The position numbers were made by a program, and so were the translations under genes. DNA of 64,000 nt from Acestrorhynchus altus (lineage: Eukaryota; Chordata; Actinopteri; Characiformes; Acestrorhynchidae), in the NCBI GenBank assembly GCA_034509495.1, contig CM067508.1:33889646-33953645 (forward strand), in the 5' to 3' direction. Of this stretch, positions 33,118 to 44,939 are shown piece by piece (the first letter of the stretch is position 1; every line of letters begins with the position of its first letter). The notes under the pieces were generated by a model, which saw only the letters and a program-made list of their open reading frames with translations, did not search any database and was not told the origin of the DNA.

Positions 33118-34380
33118 AATCATATCCAACTTCTAAATGTTAAGTATGATCATCTCAACCTCAGTCTAACATTTACCTAAATAACCTCAGTGAATACTTG
33201 AACTGCAAGTTTCTGTCATTCATTCTCTCTTTAATTCAGGTTAAAAGCAGCTTCCTTTGAAATTTGGTGTATTTTGGCTTGTTGTTTGTACACTGGAAGC
33301 TGGTTTGTGTCTTTGGCAAAACAACACCATGAGTGGTCGGAGCTTGTTGTGAATCATAATCTCTATATGAAATAGTGCGTCTGGCACATAGTAGGACATT
33401 CTTGGGGTGCATTTTAGTACCGTAGTTACATATTTTAGACTCTTGCTGCTTTAGAATTTGTGCATTAATTCTATTCACTGTAATCGGACTTTCATTAACG
33501 TATAGAAACTGAGATGCTGGTGAAGCTGAACGTACGGTGAATTAAGTGCTTTATGTTTCTCATATTTAGTTTAATGTCATTTAGTGATTGTATAAGAATC
33601 AAGCAAAGTTACTTCTATGATTAAAAATAAAAAATGAAGTTTTGAAAGCCTGTTTGGTGCCGTGCATTACAGTACTGATCTAGACTTAGCGGTGTATTAT
33701 TCAGTGTCCCAATAGAAAAAGAGTGAGTTCACCCTTCGTTTAGAAAAGTAATTGACTATTATGGCGTTCTCATTCGCTGAACACCAAGGCAAGATGAACT
33801 GAGAGACGAACCAAGAGTGAAGACGCAGACAGTTCATGAACCTGTCAGCAATCAACGATTTATGAACAACTTATCATGTCACCACACCTGACATGCCAGA
33901 GCAACTACAGCAGACAGTCTAAAGGTGAGGAGATGAATCCGAGCGAAAAGTGGATCTGGCGCTAAAGCGCGGCACTGTGTCAATGCAGACGTTGGCTGTG
34001 CGTTAGATAACTATGTAGAGGCTCTAAAAATATCTTGTGTCTCGCAGTCTGGTTCAGCTCTCTCATTACTGCCTGTAATTAACACTGAGCATGCAATGCC
34101 AGCTCCTTGCACAGCACACCACACAACTGTCACACACTGCTGAGAATCAAAAAAGCTCACGTTTTTATTTGTCTGGATCAAAGTTTTTGGTTGTTTCCTT
34201 TTTTTTTTCTTTTCTTTTTTTTAACAGTACAATAGAATGCCTTTGTTATCCTTGTCTCTAATTTTTGTGGGATCGTGGACATGTTCTGCTGGCCTTCCAT
34301 CAACAAATGTGAAATCCCTTTTTCCTAACATGGTAACCATACAGCTACACAACTGGGTGCGTCACAACATATTGCAACAC
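33118..34380. other. Unique non-coding sequence
   Basis: No gene or repeat apart from a T-rich run at 34,197-34,222. The part 33,740-34,150 is repeat-free and complex. Confidence 0.4.
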
Positions 34381-34560
34381 CTAACTCTTAGAACCAGATC
34401 TGAACGCTGCAGGCACCGTTTCCTAGGCTCCATAACTCAGGATCAGAGTGACCTACAGACACCCCCGTCTAACCATGATCTCATCATTGTGTGATGAACT
34501 ATTAACGTATGCAACTACAATTCACTTATTTTAAATATCAAAGGGGATTCAGTGCATGTT
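34381..34560 (+). mobile_element. GC-box repeat family, left-arm fragment without GC boxes
   Basis: CTAACTCTTAGAACCAGATC, CATAACTCAGGATCAGAGTG, TCATCATTGTGTGATGAACT and GTGCATGTTTACTGCTCT follow the order of the left arm at 50,245-50,431. It stops at the G run (34,572-34,592) just before the position where the 52-bp units would start. Confidence 0.75.
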
Positions 34561-36237
34561 TACTGCTCTTCGGGGGGGGGGGGGGTGGGGGGTAATTAAG
34601 GACATTGAGGTTTTGTTTGTTTGTTTTTTGGGGGGTGTTTTGTTTTGTTTTTTCTTTCCTTGTCAATCAAATCATCACAAATAAGCTCAAAAAACACTCA
34701 ATTCCATTCTATTCGATCAGTTTCTCATACTTCAAAAATGATAGAAACATCACAGCAAACTACAAAAAACATCCAAAATAACTGGCCTAGAGTTCTAAAG
34801 GTTAAAAATGTAAACACCTTCTAAATAATTGTGGTGCTCCAATGACCTGAATTGTTGTAGAAACCTTCTGATGTTGTCACGCCAGGTTCAAAACACTGCT
34901 AAACGCATTAGGTAACCTGGAGAAGCACGTCAGAAGATACGAAATTCTGCATATTCATCTAAAATCCTGCTTCTTTCACTATTAGTGCCAACTGTCTCAA
35001 AAGTCCAGAAATGCATGTGTTCCAGGTGTGGCTCAAAGTATGGATTACTTTTCCTAACTGCAGGAGTGCTGCATTAAAGGCTCCGCAGAACGACATCCAA
35101 ACAACGGGACTAAAGCGCTTTGTTTGTAATGAACTACGCAGATATGGCTGATATTCACCGAGCTAGGAAAACAAGCCTGCGTTCATTGACAAAATAAAAG
35201 TAAGCACCAAGGAGGAGTTGTTGTCTTTCTATGTGTGAATGTCATGATGATATGTATGACTTTCTCCCACTGAACCCACCAAAGACAATCACTCCATCAG
35301 TAAATGTATAGTCATATTGTCCACCTCTAATCTTATTTATTGCATTTTGTATTTTTTTTTTTGCGTTGTTGTCAGACGTTCATAATCAGATACTAGAATA
35401 ACCTCCCAGCACCCAGCGGTTGGTAATGAGAGAAACCCCATGAGAACACTGTATCTAGCGCTTAGGCTTTGAAACATTTCCACATCATCCTCTATGCTAT
35501 TGTATTTTCACCTGCTTAAAGCAGCTTCCAAAAATGGTAGGTGCTCTCTAATTATCTCACCATTTGGTGGAGCTACTGTATGGTGCCATTTATTAAAAAA
35601 AAAGAAAAAAAAAAAGAAAAGAGGGAGCCAGCCGTTCTGCATTAACTGTACTGAGTTCATTAAAAATTGAGCAAGGTCAGAAATGAAGCTCCTCTTCTCA
35701 TTACTCATTTTGTCCCTAATTTCATGAATTATTTCATTAATCAAGCGAAAAGGGCTGTAGAATCACTCACCCTGACATGCCGTTGTCAGGTAGCATTAAA
35801 AGAAGTCCTCCCGGTAAACAAAGACGCAAGTACAGTTTATCTTGTATTTTCAAACTTGTTTATTGGACGTGCATTTCGGCTGCTTTCCATCACATTTATA
35901 ATATTGATATGAAAGTTGACCTGAACGCTGTTCTGTGTCAAACGAAATGTCACGCTCTAATGTTCTTTTACACGTATTGAGACTTCAGAATCAAACGGTT
36001 CCACCTGACATTTTGCCCGAAGGGGATATTGGCAAAAAAGAGAAGAAAAGAAAATCCTAAGACAGTTCTTTATTGCATGAGTCTGAAACCTAAGTGAGCT
36101 AAATTTAACTCTGCACAGCAGAGAAATCTGATCTTTACAAGTGTGTAGAAACCTGAAGCCTGAGATCATGGATCTCAAAACAGAACTTTTATTGATGCTC
36201 TTAAATAAATGGTTCCGCCACAGAATTTTGATACATA
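34561..36237. other. Non-coding; G-run and T/G-rich patch, then unique sequence
   Basis: A 14-G run followed by TGGGGGG lies at 34,572-34,592 and GTTTTG-rich sequence at 34,610-34,660. Short T- and A-runs occur at 35,351 and 35,596. 34,900-36,200 is otherwise complex; the frames there lack domains. Confidence 0.45.
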
Positions 36238-36930
36238 CACAGATCAGCCATAACATTATGACCCTCGTTGTCCATTTTGGTAAACTCCGCTGTTTGCACC
36301 CTGATCTTCAACGCTCAGGACCCCACAGGACCTCCACACGTATTACGTGGGTGGTGGGTCATTCTCAGCACTGCAGTGACACTGACACGATGGTGGTGTG
36401 TTAGTGTGTGTTGCGCTGCTACGAGTGGATCAGACGCAGCAGAGCTGCTGGAGTGTTTAAACCCTTCAGCCAGAAATATACAGCTAAGAGCATCGCGTGG
36501 CTGTCCACCACAAACTGTGCAGAAACAGATGAGCTTCTGTCTCTGACTTTACCTCTTCAAAGTGGAGACACTCGGGAGGAGTGTCTGATAGAGTGGACAG
36601 TGAGTGGACACAGTGTTTAAACACTCCAGCAGCACTGCTGTGTCCGATCCACTCGTACCAGCACAACACACACTAACACACCACCACCATGTCAGTGTGA
36701 CTGTAGTGCTGAGAATGACCCACCACCCACATAATATCTGCTCTGTGGTGGTCCTGTGGGGTCCTGATCATTGAAGATCAGGGTGAAAGGAGGAGAATAA
36801 AGTCTGCAGAGAAACAGATGAACTACAGTCTGGAATTATAGAACCACAGAGAGCTGCTGTGTGATCAGAGGAGCTGAATAAATGGACAGTGAGTTTAGAA
36901 ACAAGGTCATAATGTTATGGCTGATTGTTG
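36238..36930. mobile_element. Palindromic MITE (CAGCCATAACATTATGACC family), copy 2, both termini present
   Basis: The left end is CAGATCAGCCATAACATTAT and the right end its inverse, ATAATGTTATGGCTGATTGT. TA dinucleotides flank both ends (36,236-36,237 and 36,931-36,932), as expected for Tc1/mariner-type insertion. Long inner arms pair: 36,300-36,460 (CAGGACCCCACAGGACCTCC through AGCTGCTGGAGTGTTTAAAC) against 36,617-36,785 (AACACTCCAGCAGCACTGCT through GGGGTCCTGATCATTGAAGA). The left arm lacks about 100 bases that the right arm still has. The loop contains the ACACTCGGGAGGAGTGTCTG stem. No transposase. RNA from it would fold into a long hairpin. Confidence 0.9.
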
Positions 36931-37434
36931 TATATCGAACGGTTTGTCACCTCATTGTGATCAGGGACCAGCTGTTTGATTAGACAGGCATCCCGTTTCA
37001 TACCAACACTGCATTAAAACCTGCCTGCAAATATTTTACAGAACATACACAGGACCTCAATTATAAAGCATAAGTGTGAACAAAATTTACACCTGCTCCA
37101 GATGAGGACACTTGTGTAAATTAAAATATGCAGCGAATCTCCGAGTGAAGTCTCATTAAGTCAAAACACGGCTGAGTACAAATTTAAACTCTGGTTTTCA
37201 CAGTCTCTTACTCCCTCTGCGTCGTGTGTGTGGAGTGCAGGCTTGGCTTTTTGGATCAGTGGACTCCTTACTATAAAGTGGGACGCAACATTTGGACACC
37301 ATGGTCAAAATGCCTGTTCCTGTCAATGGGGTTTGAGCGTTGAAGATGAATCTCAGGGAATATGGCTGGTCGGCTTAACTGCAGCAAAAATCGGTCATCG
37401 TCCGATGCTGGTTAGTCCCTCATTACCTTCCTCA
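36931..37434. other. Non-coding, nothing recognised
   Basis: No repeat or gene found. Confidence 0.4.
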
Positions 37435-38617
37435 CAGTCCTGTGAAAAAGTTAGGACGCCCCATGAACACTCTGAGTAGCATATTTAAACATATGGACAT
37501 TTGATCATCAATTGACCTGCACTGAGATGGAGATGGAGGTGATATAACTAAACACATACAACAGAAATGGCTTTTAAAATGTAGAAAATGCCATTTTCAT
37601 GATCAAACGTATGAGGACACAGCAGATATTTCCTCCTTTGGCTGAAATAATGTCAGTTAGATGTTTCTTATAACCATCTATTGTCTCTGAAATCGACTGG
37701 AAGAGAGATGTTCCCACTCCTCCATGTGGAATTCTTTCAGTCTTTGTACAGACGCTCTTACGTTCTCCTCAAGCCTCCTCTGATATAATAAAGATCTCAT
37801 AGTGGTTTCTATGATGGAGATCTCCAGACCCTGCTGCAGGAAACCAGCCCATGACACTTCCACCCCCGTGCTTCAAAGCTGGTATGAGCTTCTTTTTGTT
37901 TGCAGCAAACATGTCTTCCGTTACTGTGCTCAAATAATACAATGTTGGATTCATCTGTTTAAAGCACATTGTTCTAGATGTCCTGCTCTTTCTCTAGATG
38001 TTCTCCGGAGAACTTTAGTCTTGTGCTGATGTGTTTTTTTAAGATCAAACTTGTTTGGGTTCTTTCTGATGGTAGATGCTGCTTTGAGAACTGTGGCGAG
38101 AGTAACCTGTAGGTCCCTTCATGGCATTTTAGGATTGTTGGATCTTCTTCACACATCTTGAGGTCTGCTCTTGGACAGAACTCACCGTCTGATCTCATCG
38201 TGTTGGCAGTTGTTTTAAATTTTGTAAATTTTGTAAATGATTTTGCTGACAGTGGAACGGCTGACTTCTAATTGTTTTGAGATCTGTTTAAATCCCTTCC
38301 CAGACTCATCTGCACTGACAACCTTCTTTCTGAAGGCCTCAGAGAGCTCTTTGGAGCTTGCCATGGTGATCACAGTCACTTCATCAATCATGAGCAAACT
38401 AAACTAATGTCTGAGGTTTAGTGAGGTGGTCTAACCATTTGCAGCTGGTGTGCTGCACCTGATTCTAATTGTTAATAATTGTTTTAAAACGATGTTTAAA
38501 AGACATTACTATGTGTTTCGTTGCATCATCTCCATCTTCCAGTGCAGTTCAAATGACGATCGAACGTCCGTATGTTTAAATACGTTTACAAAGACAAAGG
38601 TGTTCATGGGGTGTCCA
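37435..38617 (-). mobile_element. Tc1-like transposon with long terminal inverted repeats, internally deleted
   Basis: The left end has AAAAAGTTAGGACGCCCCAT, CATATTTAAACATATGGACA, GAGATGGAGATGGAGGTGAT and AACTAAACACAT. The right end has the inverse series: TATGTGTTTCGTTGCATCAT, CCATCTTCCAGTGCAGTTCA, CCGTATGTTTAAATACG and TGTTCATGGGGTGTCC. The terminal repeats span about 110 bases each. The outermost 15-20 bases are lost on the right. Overall length is about 1.2 kb against about 1.6 kb for complete elements of this superfamily. Confidence 0.9.
37670..38365 (-). pseudogene. Tc1-like transposase, frameshifted and with a central deletion
   Basis: The minus strand begins MASSKELSEAFRKKVVSADE, continues SGKGFKQISKQLEVSRSTVS and KIIYK: a paired-type helix-turn-helix that binds the terminal repeats. 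In other frames follow KHISTRLKFSGEHL, TDESN (holding the first catalytic Asp) and a C-terminal RLKEFHMEEWEHLSSSRFQR. Between ALKHGGGSVMGWFPAAGSGD and RRLEENVRASVQRL the segment with the second and third catalytic acidic residues is missing. Several stops and frame changes separate the pieces. It cannot make an active enzyme. It lies wholly inside the terminal repeats at 37,435-38,617. Confidence 0.9.
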
Positions 38618-40191
38618 GAGTGAAGTCTGTCATCTGTTTAAACGGGTGTGTTTATGTGGTTTTTGGTGCTGATATGACAAGTTAAATCCATTGCGTGTGG
38701 AACAGGGTTGGAAAACAATGTGTTCTCTGTGAACTGATCTCCACAAGACACAGAGTTGAAGCTGAAGTCAAAGATTCTTTTCAACATTTGAAGCAAAATA
38801 ATGTACTGGTTTTGTTTTTTTTGTACCATGTTAGTGTTGAAAAGGTAAAAAACACCATGCAAAGTTTTCAGCATCAAAAGATTTGAGGTCTTTTTTAGGA
38901 AAAGCCACTTTATGTAGACCACAAAGCTTCGAATCTCCCCAACAATCAGCAGCCGCGGGCTCCTCTAAGCAGCTGCCCAGCAACTGGTATATAAAGGACT
39001 ATATAAAAATGATATTTACCGTGTATGGGGACGGTCAAGTTGTTTCAAAGAGAACTGCTCTTAAGATTGCTAGAATGGCAAATCAGACCTTCAAGAAGAT
39101 GGATCAGACTCTAAAGCATTTTGTGATGTTCAAAATCGAAGTCAAATCAAGTCACGTAAAGTGTAACTGCCCTGGGCTGCGTGATTTTTCTGGAATCCAT
39201 ATGGACTCAGCAGCAGCAGCAGCAGCAGACTGGATGGATCTGAAGCACGTTTTCCCGCCAGGGGCTAAAAAATAAAACAGCATACTGATGGTGAGATGAG
39301 AAAACAAGATGCAGGTAGCTACATGATGTAGCCTTCAGATAAGTCATCATTATGGGCTCTTGTCTCATTAAAGTATGACTGATTGATTAAAGAGGTTCGA
39401 GTCGGTTGCTGATAGTTCAGAGGAGGACAGGGCAAGCTAGTTTTTATGGGGTAGTCTGAAATAGCTCCACATTCCCTATGTAGGGGGCTTGATTCATGAA
39501 TTAAATAAATAATGATTTGTTATGGTATAGATGTATAATGCTTGATTCACGTGTAGAAGTCTGTTTTGACATATGCAGTGCCCTATAAATGCCCATCTGC
39601 CCCATTTCCATTATTCTCCTCCTCTATTATCTATAGTTCTATGATGAATTTAGCACAAATTGGCAGAGAAAAAAGACACTGGCCTGAGGAGAGAAGGAGT
39701 CCGTAAGTTGGATTTAAGTTGGGCCAGACTAAATTTGGCCCATCTGATGTCACTGGTCCTTAGTGGGCATGGTGGTTGTTTCTGTCGACCGGGGGGGTGG
39801 GTATAGCTTTCGATCGGTGGTCAGGTTCGCTTTTGTTTCATGGTCTTGGGGGTGGGGTGGGGGCGCTGTTATAACATTCAGGACTGAAGAACAGGCTAGG
39901 TGATGCCCCTGTCTAAAGTGCTTCCCCAAGCGCCCACCCAACACACAACAACATTAGCTTGCTGGTCTTATCAGCTCATTTAAGCCCTTCACAACTGTGT
40001 GTGCTAGTGGAAGCTCCTTCTCAGGCTCCGTGTTTGAGTGAAAGCTCTGAGCTGAAGCTCTGTTTTTCATTATACACTGTTTGTTTCCCTCCTTATTCAC
40101 TAAAACAGTGTGAAAATGTTTTTTTTTCACATTCATACAAACACAGATGCACCAATGAGGCCGGAGTTATTCTCCAGCATAAGGTGGAGCC
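38618..40191. other. Unique sequence with one unrecognised 130-codon frame
   Basis: The plus-strand frame at 38,883-39,275 includes a run of six alanines from a (CAG)n tract (39,213-39,228) and ends in a lysine-rich stop. It has no domain I recognise, no signal peptide and no splice context, so I do not call a gene. The rest (39,276-40,190) shows nothing but a small G-rich patch near 39,790-39,865. Confidence 0.4.
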
Positions 40192-40259
40192 TTTCCACCT
40201 TAGATGGTGCAGAATTTGCAGGAGGCAGGTCAACTGTGGCACTGATTTAAGGTGGAATT
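40192..40259. mobile_element. Short hairpin MITE, CCACCTTAAATGG family, copy 2
   Basis: TTTCCACCTTAGATGGTGCA at the left pairs with TGGCACTGATTTAAGGTGGA at the right, with a loop of about 30 bases. Same family as 12,257-12,343. An extra AAGGTGGAGCCTTTCCACCTT palindrome overlaps its left edge. Confidence 0.7.
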
Positions 40260-40479
40260 TCAGATTTTCAATTTCTGCCAATCATTCTATGTGATTTTAT
40301 GCATTTAAACTACATTAATATATAATTATGTATTGAATATAACATCGGAAACTGTATTTTCTTTTTATATTTAAAACCAGTACGAAAGCTAACAACAGTT
40401 TAAGAGGGGTCATGATTTGCTCAGGGCCCCAGGAAGGCCATGATTGGCACCGTACATGGTTCTGCTTTCAGAATAACCA
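40260..40479. other. AT-rich non-coding sequence
   Basis: Nothing recognised. Confidence 0.4.
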
Positions 40480-40935
40480 TAACATATTTCCTCAGATTGC
40501 CTGGGAGCACCTGACATGGCAGTAGGTGTGTAGTGGTGATCTCGCACGCTGATGAAAATATGGTGCCGCCAACTGGGGTGATTATTACTTTAGAGGTTGC
40601 AGAGATTTATTGGCTAAGGGTGATGGATGGCACAGACCTTCTCAATTAAGGACAGGCACATTATTAAAAAGCAAGCATGAAGAATATGCTGGCTATCACA
40701 AATAAAGGTCAATGGGCTTGCAATTAACGCGCTCATCCCACGCAGTCAAGGTTCAAGAGCTTCGGCCTGTGTCTGTGTGCATGAAGGCATTTGACTGCAT
40801 CTAATGCCTGGGGGCTTATAGAACAATATGTCTTTGACAAGTATTTAAGCCCACTGGTAATTTGCAATAGTCTCAGGGCAATGGAGGACAGCGTGTTGTC
40901 CATTAAGAGAAATTCAGCTAGAATGTAAATCCAAA
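40480..40935. promoter_or_regulatory. Candidate conserved non-coding element (HOX/PBX-like words)
   Basis: A repeat-free block with TGATGGATGG (40,621-40,630, matching the PBX-HOX TGATNNATNN form), TCAATTAAGG (40,642), CAATTAACGCG, CACCTGACAT and GCATCTAATG. This is the most enhancer-like block of the window by eye. Conservation was not tested. Confidence 0.42.
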
Positions 40936-41462
40936 ACAACTGTGAGATTTACATTTATGGCATTTAGTCTTTCAGGGGATGGTGATGTTGTTACGCACTA
41001 TGCTACACTGACCACAGCATTGTGGTTCCTGAATTATTCATAGCAGTTATTGAATAAGCCTTGGATTTAAAGGGTAAAAAAGATGTTGGGATATTGTGAG
41101 GCTACACTGGGAAATGCATTCAGCCAGTACGGATGGTCTGTGGACAGCACAGCTGCAGGAAAGCATCCCTGATTCCAGAGGTTTAATCCTTGGGTCATTA
41201 CCTTTATTATTCATTATTATCCAATGTGCAGAAATGATTGTGAATTATTTGGCAACTATCTCGTGGAGTCCCACAGGGTTCTGTTGTGGGGCCAATAAAA
41301 GTATTGTTAATTATTAGAGTAACATAGTAACGAGACTGAAGATCTGAAGTGAAGTGCTCACTGAATAAAACAGCAAAACAGTTATTCGTATTGTTTTATG
41401 ATTTAAGACACATAATGATGCGTATTAGTTGTTTACAGTTTGTTCATTAGACAAATTTAATT
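40936..41462. other. Unique non-coding sequence
   Basis: Nothing recognised. Confidence 0.4.
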
Positions 41463-41612
41463 ACCGTATTTTCCAGACTATAAGTCGCTACTTTTTTCCA
41501 CGCTTTAAACCATGTGGCTTATAATGAGGTGCAGATTTTCTTATTATACATGTTATTTTCCAGGTTTTTTAAAAAACTTTGCAGGTGTGGCTTATATTCC
41601 GGAAAATACGAT
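41463..41612. mobile_element. MITE, ACCGTATTTTCCAGACTATA family
   Basis: The left end ACCGTATTTTCCAGACTATA plus AGTCGC is the inverse of the right end GGCTTATATTCCGGAAAATA plus CGAT. The words CGCTACTTTTTTCC and AACCATGTGGCTTATAATGA lie inside. Elements with these ends (CCGTATTTTC..GACTATAAGTCGC) are among the commonest fish MITEs. About 150 bases and essentially complete; no clear target duplication seen. Confidence 0.9.
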
Positions 41613-43895
41613 ACATTAAATTCATTATTTTGTTGCCCTGAGACTTCCAGTGGCAGGGTCGATATATCGATATATCATAAATATCAATATATCAAGATAT
41701 ATATTGGACAAATATAAAAAATATCATAATATCGCATCTGAGTATCGAATGTGAGTGGGTAGGTTGTGTGTAAATGGTTCAGATTATGTTGTAGAAATCG
41801 TAATTAAAGGTTACTATTTAAACATACAGAATGCTGTGTTTCTGCTGTTACAGGTGAATACTGATTAACATTAATCTCTGTTCAGGTTTTCATCATGTCA
41901 TATCCTATATCACCATTTCCCTTAAACATATTGGCATATGAGGTTTTTAACCGTATTGCCCAACCCGTCTTGCATCACACTGCTTTGTCACACTTTGTTT
42001 TCTCCCATTCTCCTCTGCTGTCCACAGATCATCCATAGCGGCAAACAAGATCTAAGATTTCTTGACTCAACTTGCCTTGGTTGTCTTGTTTATAGACCAT
42101 TTTGCAAAGTACGTCACGGTTCCGTCACCAGCAGAAATAAGTGAAACAGCGAGATGCACAAAATAAAAAACTCCTTTTTGTGTAATTAGAAGCCAGAATC
42201 ATAGTAGAAAAACAAGTCACCTGAGCTATTAAACAGACAGACTGGACTGAAGAAATGGGCTCATTTCATATCAGCCGACTGTATTAACCCCATATCAGCC
42301 TTACAGCATATTATATTTATAGCCATAAATATATAAGAAAGACTAACCCAGCCATGCAGGTGCAGTTCACTGCCAGGATATGGCTGCAAATAACAGCCCA
42401 CGTCTTCTATAGCTGTGCTGCTTGTCCCTGGCACTGGCTAGGCAGAACATTGCGCTTCCTGGACATGACGGCAAAGATCAGATTTGTAGGATGGTTTTTC
42501 AAACGTTATAACTCCTCCCTTAATGGATGACCACTATGAACCACTACTGTTCATGTGTGTGATTTAATTTATTCATACTTTTGTGCAATTTTTTTTTTAT
42601 TTATTAATCCTCTGGGATTGTGATTTGTGCTTTGAGTCACCAAAAACGACACAATTTACACATTTCATGCATTTCTGGACAAGCTGAGAGATACAGAGCT
42701 GTCACTCAAAGTGGAGTGGAGGAGGAGTGTGGACTCACCCAGCAGAGTAATATTACAGGATGTCACAAATGTGACTTGGCTTATGTTGCACAGTTCTTGC
42801 AAGTGCTGTCCTTCTTGCCTCACCAGAGTTACATAGAGCAGTTGGCGGCATTGCCGAGCTTGGAGCAGCATCGACAGGGACACTGTATTATACAGCCGAA
42901 TATCACTAAGAATTTATATCTGCCACAGTTTCTATTCATTAGAATATGAGGAGTTATTTTTGTCCAATGTTTGCAAAATTGTAGGGCTCACTGCGGTACA
43001 GCTCCCACACTATTTCATGTTTGATACAGAATTAAACCTATAGAGAAAGTAGTAATAAAATAGTGGACAGAAATCAAAATAAAGGGACACATTGAAGAAC
43101 CCGGAGAAAACCTATTCTCTCAGGACTTCTCTGTTCAAAAAGCTAAAAACCCACCCAAGTCATCTGCAAAAACATAATCCAGTGATATCTGCTTGTCCTG
43201 ACAGCGGATGAAAAGTGGATAAGGCGTGCTGGCAGTTCCATCGGCTCCCATCCTCCTCACCCAGACAGACAGGCTCGGCTTGTGGAAGGGTTTGTCAGGA
43301 ACAAATAAAGTCGTACAAGATCTTCCAAAGGTGATTCATGCGGCACAGTTTATCCTCCAGCTGCAGACTTCTGAGCGTGCCTTTGGCATGTTGTGCGTTT
43401 GAAAACAGTCGCGGCTCGTAATTAGGCCTCGCTGTATCTTCTTCAGCTGACACGTTATCGCTACGAGGATCCAGCAGGTGCTGTCATGTTGCATTCTGGC
43501 TGTTGTGAGAGCAAATAAAAGACAAGTAGGAGCAAATGTTTTCCTTGCCAGCCTGTCAAGACACACACACAAAAAAATGAGAGCAACACTGGTTTCACCT
43601 GTAGTCGCACTTTACTGAAGCTGTCGGTTTGTTCATTCTTGTGTCCATTAGAAAAAGAGCAAGAGCGTTTGCAGGCTGCTGGTTGTACTGGGGTATGGAA
43701 TTGGGAAGTGGGACGTGAGCACAGCCCGGAAATTCACTGGATATTCTAACTACAAAAAGCTGTGATATCCGTCATGACTAAGAGCTCTCTTGTTTCTGAT
43801 CTTTTCCAGAAGTCTCGGTTCTTCTCTCTGTTCTGATTTTCCTGTAACTTCTTGCACTTGCTGGTTGGTGTGGTGTAGTGGGTATCAACACTCAC
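41613..43895. other. Unique sequence, with a GATATAT patch
   Basis: 41,660-41,720 holds alternating GATATATCGATATATC-type words also seen near 5,455, probably a remnant of a dispersed repeat. The 109-codon plus frame at 42,620-42,949 lacks a domain. Otherwise nothing. Confidence 0.4.
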
Positions 43896-44035
43896 GGGCA
43901 GCCATGGTTTGGTGGTTAAGGAACCAGCCTTGTGGCTGGAAGGTTGCTGGTTTGATTCCCTGAACAGGCAGGACTGGACTGAAGTGACCTGCTCCCTGGG
44001 CACCGTGGATAGGGTTGCCCACTGCTCCGAGCACA
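43896..44035 (+). mobile_element. tRNA-derived SINE fragment
   Basis: GGCAGCCATGGTTTGGTGGT plus TAAGG is an A-box-like head. GGTTTGATTCC at 43,949-43,959 fits a B box (GGTTCGATTCC with one C-to-T decay). The spacing of about 45 bases is that of a pol III internal promoter. The tail continues CTGAAGTGACCTGCTCCCTG and GGCACCGTGGA, a familiar fish SINE body. Not a tRNA gene: the cloverleaf arms do not close and the body extends beyond tRNA length. The 3' end is lost near 44,035. Confidence 0.8.
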
Positions 44036-44302
44036 GGTTCCATCTTCTCGAAGATATTGTAGACGTTGAGGGATTTGTATGCCTTGAGTGTTTCATTTGT
44101 ATAAATGCTGGCTTTTCCTACTAGAAAAATATCCAAATGACCATATTCCAATTTTCCTAAACTGGACACTCATATGGAATTATCTTTCTGTCAGTTAAGC
44201 TCCACCCATAAAACATCATCTCTGATTACAAACACATAAATGGTATATATATGTAAGTTTTTGTAGTGATCCTCTTTTAAAGCAGCATTATTTACACATT
44301 TA

Positions 44303-44939
44303 CTCCTAAACCTACACCTTAACCTGCACCTTAATCTACATCTTAATCTACACTTAAACCTAACCTTAAACTGCACCTTAATCTACACCTTAATCTACAC
44401 TTAAACCTAACCTTAAACTGCACCTTAATCTACACCTTAATCTACATCTTAATCTACACTTAAACCTAACCTTAAACTGCACCTTAATCTACATTTAAAC
44501 CTAACCTTAAACTGCACCTTAATCTACACCTTAATCTACATTTATACATAACCTTAATCTACATCTTAATCTACACTTAAACCTAACCTTAACCTGCACC
44601 TTAATCTACACCTTAATCTACATTTATACATAACCTTAATCTACATCTTAATCTACACTTAAACCAAGCCTTAACCTGCACCTTAATCTACATCTTAATC
44701 TACACTTAAACCAAGCCTTAACCTGCACCTTAATCTACATCTTAATCTACACTTAAACCTAACCTTAATCTACACCTTAATCTAAAACTTAATCTACACC
44801 TTAACCTACACCTTAATCTAAAACTAAACCTAGTTTTACATACACGTTACATCGTAATAAATCCAAACCCAATCTTAACATCACCTTAATCTACACCTTA
44901 ATCTACACCTACACATTACTCTTAATCTTATCTTAGTCT
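44303..44939. repeat. 12-bp based minisatellite, CTTAATCTACAC
   Basis: CTTAATCTACAC and CTTAATCTACAT units alternate with CTTAAACCTAACC and TTAAACTGCAC units in a higher-order pattern of about 48-60 bases, over about 640 bases. Units such as ACTTAAACCTAACCTTAAAC share words with the C-rich side of the large satellite. A short minus-strand frame (44,191-44,376) reads CRLRCRLRCR only because of the repeat. Confidence 0.95.

Noticed and set aside
43896..43968. Possible tRNA gene from A-box and B-box words
   Set aside because: The arms do not form a closed cloverleaf, and the downstream body is that of a SINE, so it is a tRNA-derived retroposon fragment.
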